Source: an uncultured Corynebacterium sp.
Lineage (GTDB): Bacteria > Actinomycetota > Actinomycetes > Mycobacteriales > Mycobacteriaceae
Assembly: GCF_937999985.1 (NCBI RefSeq)
Contig: NZ_CALLDG010000174.1
Coordinates: forward strand, 1 to 7,567
Reading direction: 5' to 3'
DNA: 7,567 nucleotides
Under the pieces are notes generated by a model. The model saw nothing but the letters and a program-made list of their open reading frames with translations, had not been told where the DNA came from and did not search any database. Positions 5,672-7,567 of this stretch are shown in pieces; position 1 is the first letter of the stretch; every line of letters starts with the position of its first letter. Position numbers and translations under genes: made by a program.

Positions 5672-7567
5672 GTGGGTATTGCCGCCGAACTCGCAGACCT
5701 GCTTCCGGATCTGGACGAGGTTCCAGAGTCGCTGATCGACGACGCAATTCTGGAATCCTTCCTCGGCTGGACGCGCGACCGCGGCATTAGCCTCTACCCC
5801 GCCCAAGAGGAAGCAGCCACCGCGCTGGTCGCCCAAGACAACGTCATTCTGGCCACCCCCACCGGCTCGGGCAAGTCCATGGTCGCCATCGCCGCGCACT
5901 TTATCGCCATGGCACGCAAGCAGCGCAGCTTCTACACCGCGCCGATCAAGGCCCTGGTGAGCGAGAAGTTCTTCGACCTTTGCCAAACCTTCGGCCCGGA
6001 GAATGTCGGGATGATGACTGGTGACGCCACAGTGAATGGTGGGGCACCGATCATCTGCGCCACCGCCGAAATCGTTGCCAACATTGCCCTGCGCGATGGC
6101 GCGAAGGCGAAGATCGACCAGGTAGTGATGGACGAGTTTCACTACTACTCCGAGCCGGATCGCGGCTGGGCCTGGCAGGTTCCGCTGCTGGAACTCCCCA
6201 AGGCGCAGTTTCTTTTGATGAGCGCCACCCTGGGCGATACGAAGTGGCTGGAGGATGACCTCACTGAGCGCACGGGCCGGCAGACCACCCTGGTGACGGG
6301 CACCACCCGGCCCGTGCCATTGGACTTCCACTACGTCTACACCCCTGTCCACGAGACGGTGGAAGAGCTTATCAGCGACGGCAAGTCGCCGATCTACATA
6401 GTCCACTTCACCCAGCGCGAAGCCATCGAGCGCGCCCAGGCCTTGACCAGCATGAAGCTGGTGAACGACGAAGCGAAGGCCGCTATCGCCGAGGAGATCG
6501 GCGACTTCCGCTTCACCTCCGCCTTCGGCAAAACTCTTTCCCGCCTGCTACGCAAGGGCATCGGCGTGCACCACGCAGGTCTGCTGCCGAAGTATCGGCG
6601 CCTGGTAGAGCGCCTATCCCAGAAGGGACTGCTGAAGATCATCTGTGGCACCGACACCTTGGGCGTGGGCATCAACGTGCCGATCCGCACCGTGCTGTTA
6701 ACGGGGCTGACGAAGTACGACGGGGTGAAGCACCGCGTGCTGAAGTCCCGCGAGTTCCACCAGATCGCTGGCCGTGCGGGCCGAGCGGGCTACGACACGG
6801 AAGGCACCGTCGTGGTCCAGGCCCCGGAACACGAGATCGAGAACTTCCGCCTCCGTCAGCGCGCGGGAAGCGACCCGAAGAAGATCAAGAAGCTGCGCAA
6901 GCGTTCGGCTCCGGAAGGGCAGGCAACCTGGAGCGAATCCACATACGAGCGGCTCACCCAAGCGGAGCCAGAGGAACTGACCAGTCAGTTCCGCATGAGC
7001 AACTCGATGCTGCTGAACGTGGTTGCCCGCGACCAGTGGACCTTCGAGGCGCTCAAGCACCTGCTGCGCACCAACCATGACACGCGATCGAAGCAGAACA
7101 AGGCCATCCTGCGAACGATCGAGCTGTATCGCGGGCTTATCAACGCCGACGTGGTCGAGGAGTATGCGGCTGATACGCCCAGCGGCAAGGATGCACGCCT
7201 GACCGCGGACTTAAGCCGCGACTTTGCGCTGAACCAGCCGCTCTCCCCCTTCGCTCTGGCCGCCCTGGAGCTGCTGGACCCGGAGTCCGAAACCTTCGCC
7301 TTGGACGTCATCTCGACGTTTGAGGCCGTGCTGGAGGATCCCCGACAAGTGCTTATAGCCCAGCAGAAGGCGGAGCGGGGTGAGGAGATCGCGGCGCTAA
7401 AGGCAGAGGGCGTCGATTACACCGAACGCATGGCCATCGTCGAAGACATCACCTGGCCCATGCCACTGGCCGACGAGCTAGACCAGGCCTACGACACTTT
7501 CTGCGAAGGAAACCCCTGGGCTCGGGGTTTCCAGATCAGCCCGAAATCCATCGTGCGCGACATGGTG
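5672..7567 (+). CDS. Ski2-like DEAD/DEAH-box helicase with DUF3516-type C-terminus (partial, 3' end missing)
   Basis: The open frame runs from GTG 5672 to the window end without a stop, giving 632 residues. It is a superfamily 2 ATP-dependent helicase, probably acting on RNA. RecA domain 1 holds the Walker A motif ATPTGSGKS (61-69), motif Ia TAPIKAL (89-95), motif II DEFH (154-157) and motif III SAT (184-186). RecA domain 2 holds HHAGLLPKYRRLVE (300-313), a Ski2/Mtr4-type signature, motif V GTDTLGVGINVP (326-337) and motif VI QIAGRAGRAG (364-373). From about 400 the sequence is basic (SDPKKIKKLRKR) and then helical; I recognise it as the start of DUF3516, the C-terminal region of an actinobacterial helicase group whose full proteins run to about 830-850 residues, so roughly 200 residues should be missing. 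All catalytic motifs are intact. The GTG start gives the N-terminus GIAAELADLLPDLDEVPESL, upstream of the Q-motif-like ISLYPAQEEA (39-48). It is the second gene after PAC2. Substrate and role are not known to me; it is a different group from HelY. Confidence 0.9.
   Translation, partial: MGIAAELADLLPDLDEVPESLIDDAILESFLGWTRDRGISLYPAQEEAATALVAQDNVILATPTGSGKSMVAIAAHFIAMARKQRSFYTAPIKALVSEKFFDLCQTFGPENVGMMTGDATVNGGAPIICATAEIVANIALRDGAKAKIDQVVMDEFHYYSEPDRGWAWQVPLLELPKAQFLLMSATLGDTKWLEDDLTERTGRQTTLVTGTTRPVPLDFHYVYTPVHETVEELISDGKSPIYIVHFTQREAIERAQALTSMKLVNDEAKAAIAEEIGDFRFTSAFGKTLSRLLRKGIGVHHAGLLPKYRRLVERLSQKGLLKIICGTDTLGVGINVPIRTVLLTGLTKYDGVKHRVLKSREFHQIAGRAGRAGYDTEGTVVVQAPEHEIENFRLRQRAGSDPKKIKKLRKRSAPEGQATWSESTYERLTQAEPEELTSQFRMSNSMLLNVVARDQWTFEALKHLLRTNHDTRSKQNKAILRTIELYRGLINADVVEEYAADTPSGKDARLTADLSRDFALNQPLSPFALAALELLDPESETFALDVISTFEAVLEDPRQVLIAQQKAERGEEIAALKAEGVDYTERMAIVEDITWPMPLADELDQAYDTFCEGNPWARGFQISPKSIVRDMV

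Noticed and set aside
5663..6406. Minus-strand open frame of 247 codons opposite the helicase
   Set aside because: It covers the DNA encoding the intact helicase motifs and has no recognisable domain. It is a shadow, as are the other antisense frames over sigB, dtxR, galE and PAC2.

Overview
The window is a chromosomal segment of a Corynebacterium species. The main evidence is the DtxR protein, which matches my recollection of C. diphtheriae DtxR almost residue for residue through its DNA-binding and metal-binding parts, and the gene order sigB-dtxR-galE, which is a known conserved block in Corynebacterium (including strains formerly called Brevibacterium lactofermentum). The DNA is GC-rich (it looks near 60%, not counted). 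This and some lengthened linkers and tails fit a higher-GC species (C. jeikeium / C. urealyticum side), but the sequence as read here does not fix the species.

Layout: bases 1-83 are the leader of sigB, with a Shine-Dalgarno but no promoter I can recognise. sigB (84-1115, +) encodes a group 2 sigma-70 factor. A 99-base spacer follows, holding a hairpin and a perfect TATAAT. Then come dtxR (1215-1937, +), the iron-dependent repressor, and, 13 bases later, galE (1951-2985, +), UDP-glucose 4-epimerase; these two look co-transcribed. galE overlaps tail to tail by 44 bases with a minus-strand gene for a DUF4192 protein (2942-4405, -). A divergent intergenic region (4406-4622) carries a perfect DnaA-box 9-mer, a second near-match, a small palindrome and a strong Shine-Dalgarno. 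It leads into a plus-strand pair: a PAC2-family protein (4623-5666) and, five bases on, a Ski2-like DEAD/DEAH helicase (5672 onward) with the start of what looks like a DUF3516 C-terminal region, cut by the window end.

Functionally this is core chromosome rather than a mobile or accessory island: stress/transition transcription (SigB), iron-responsive repression (DtxR), galactose/cell-envelope sugar supply (GalE), and three little-studied actinobacterial proteins. I see no transposon, integrase, phage gene, CRISPR array, tRNA or rRNA. The part least explained by existing knowledge is the PAC2-helicase pair and the DnaA-box-like motifs in the promoter region it shares with the DUF4192 gene.
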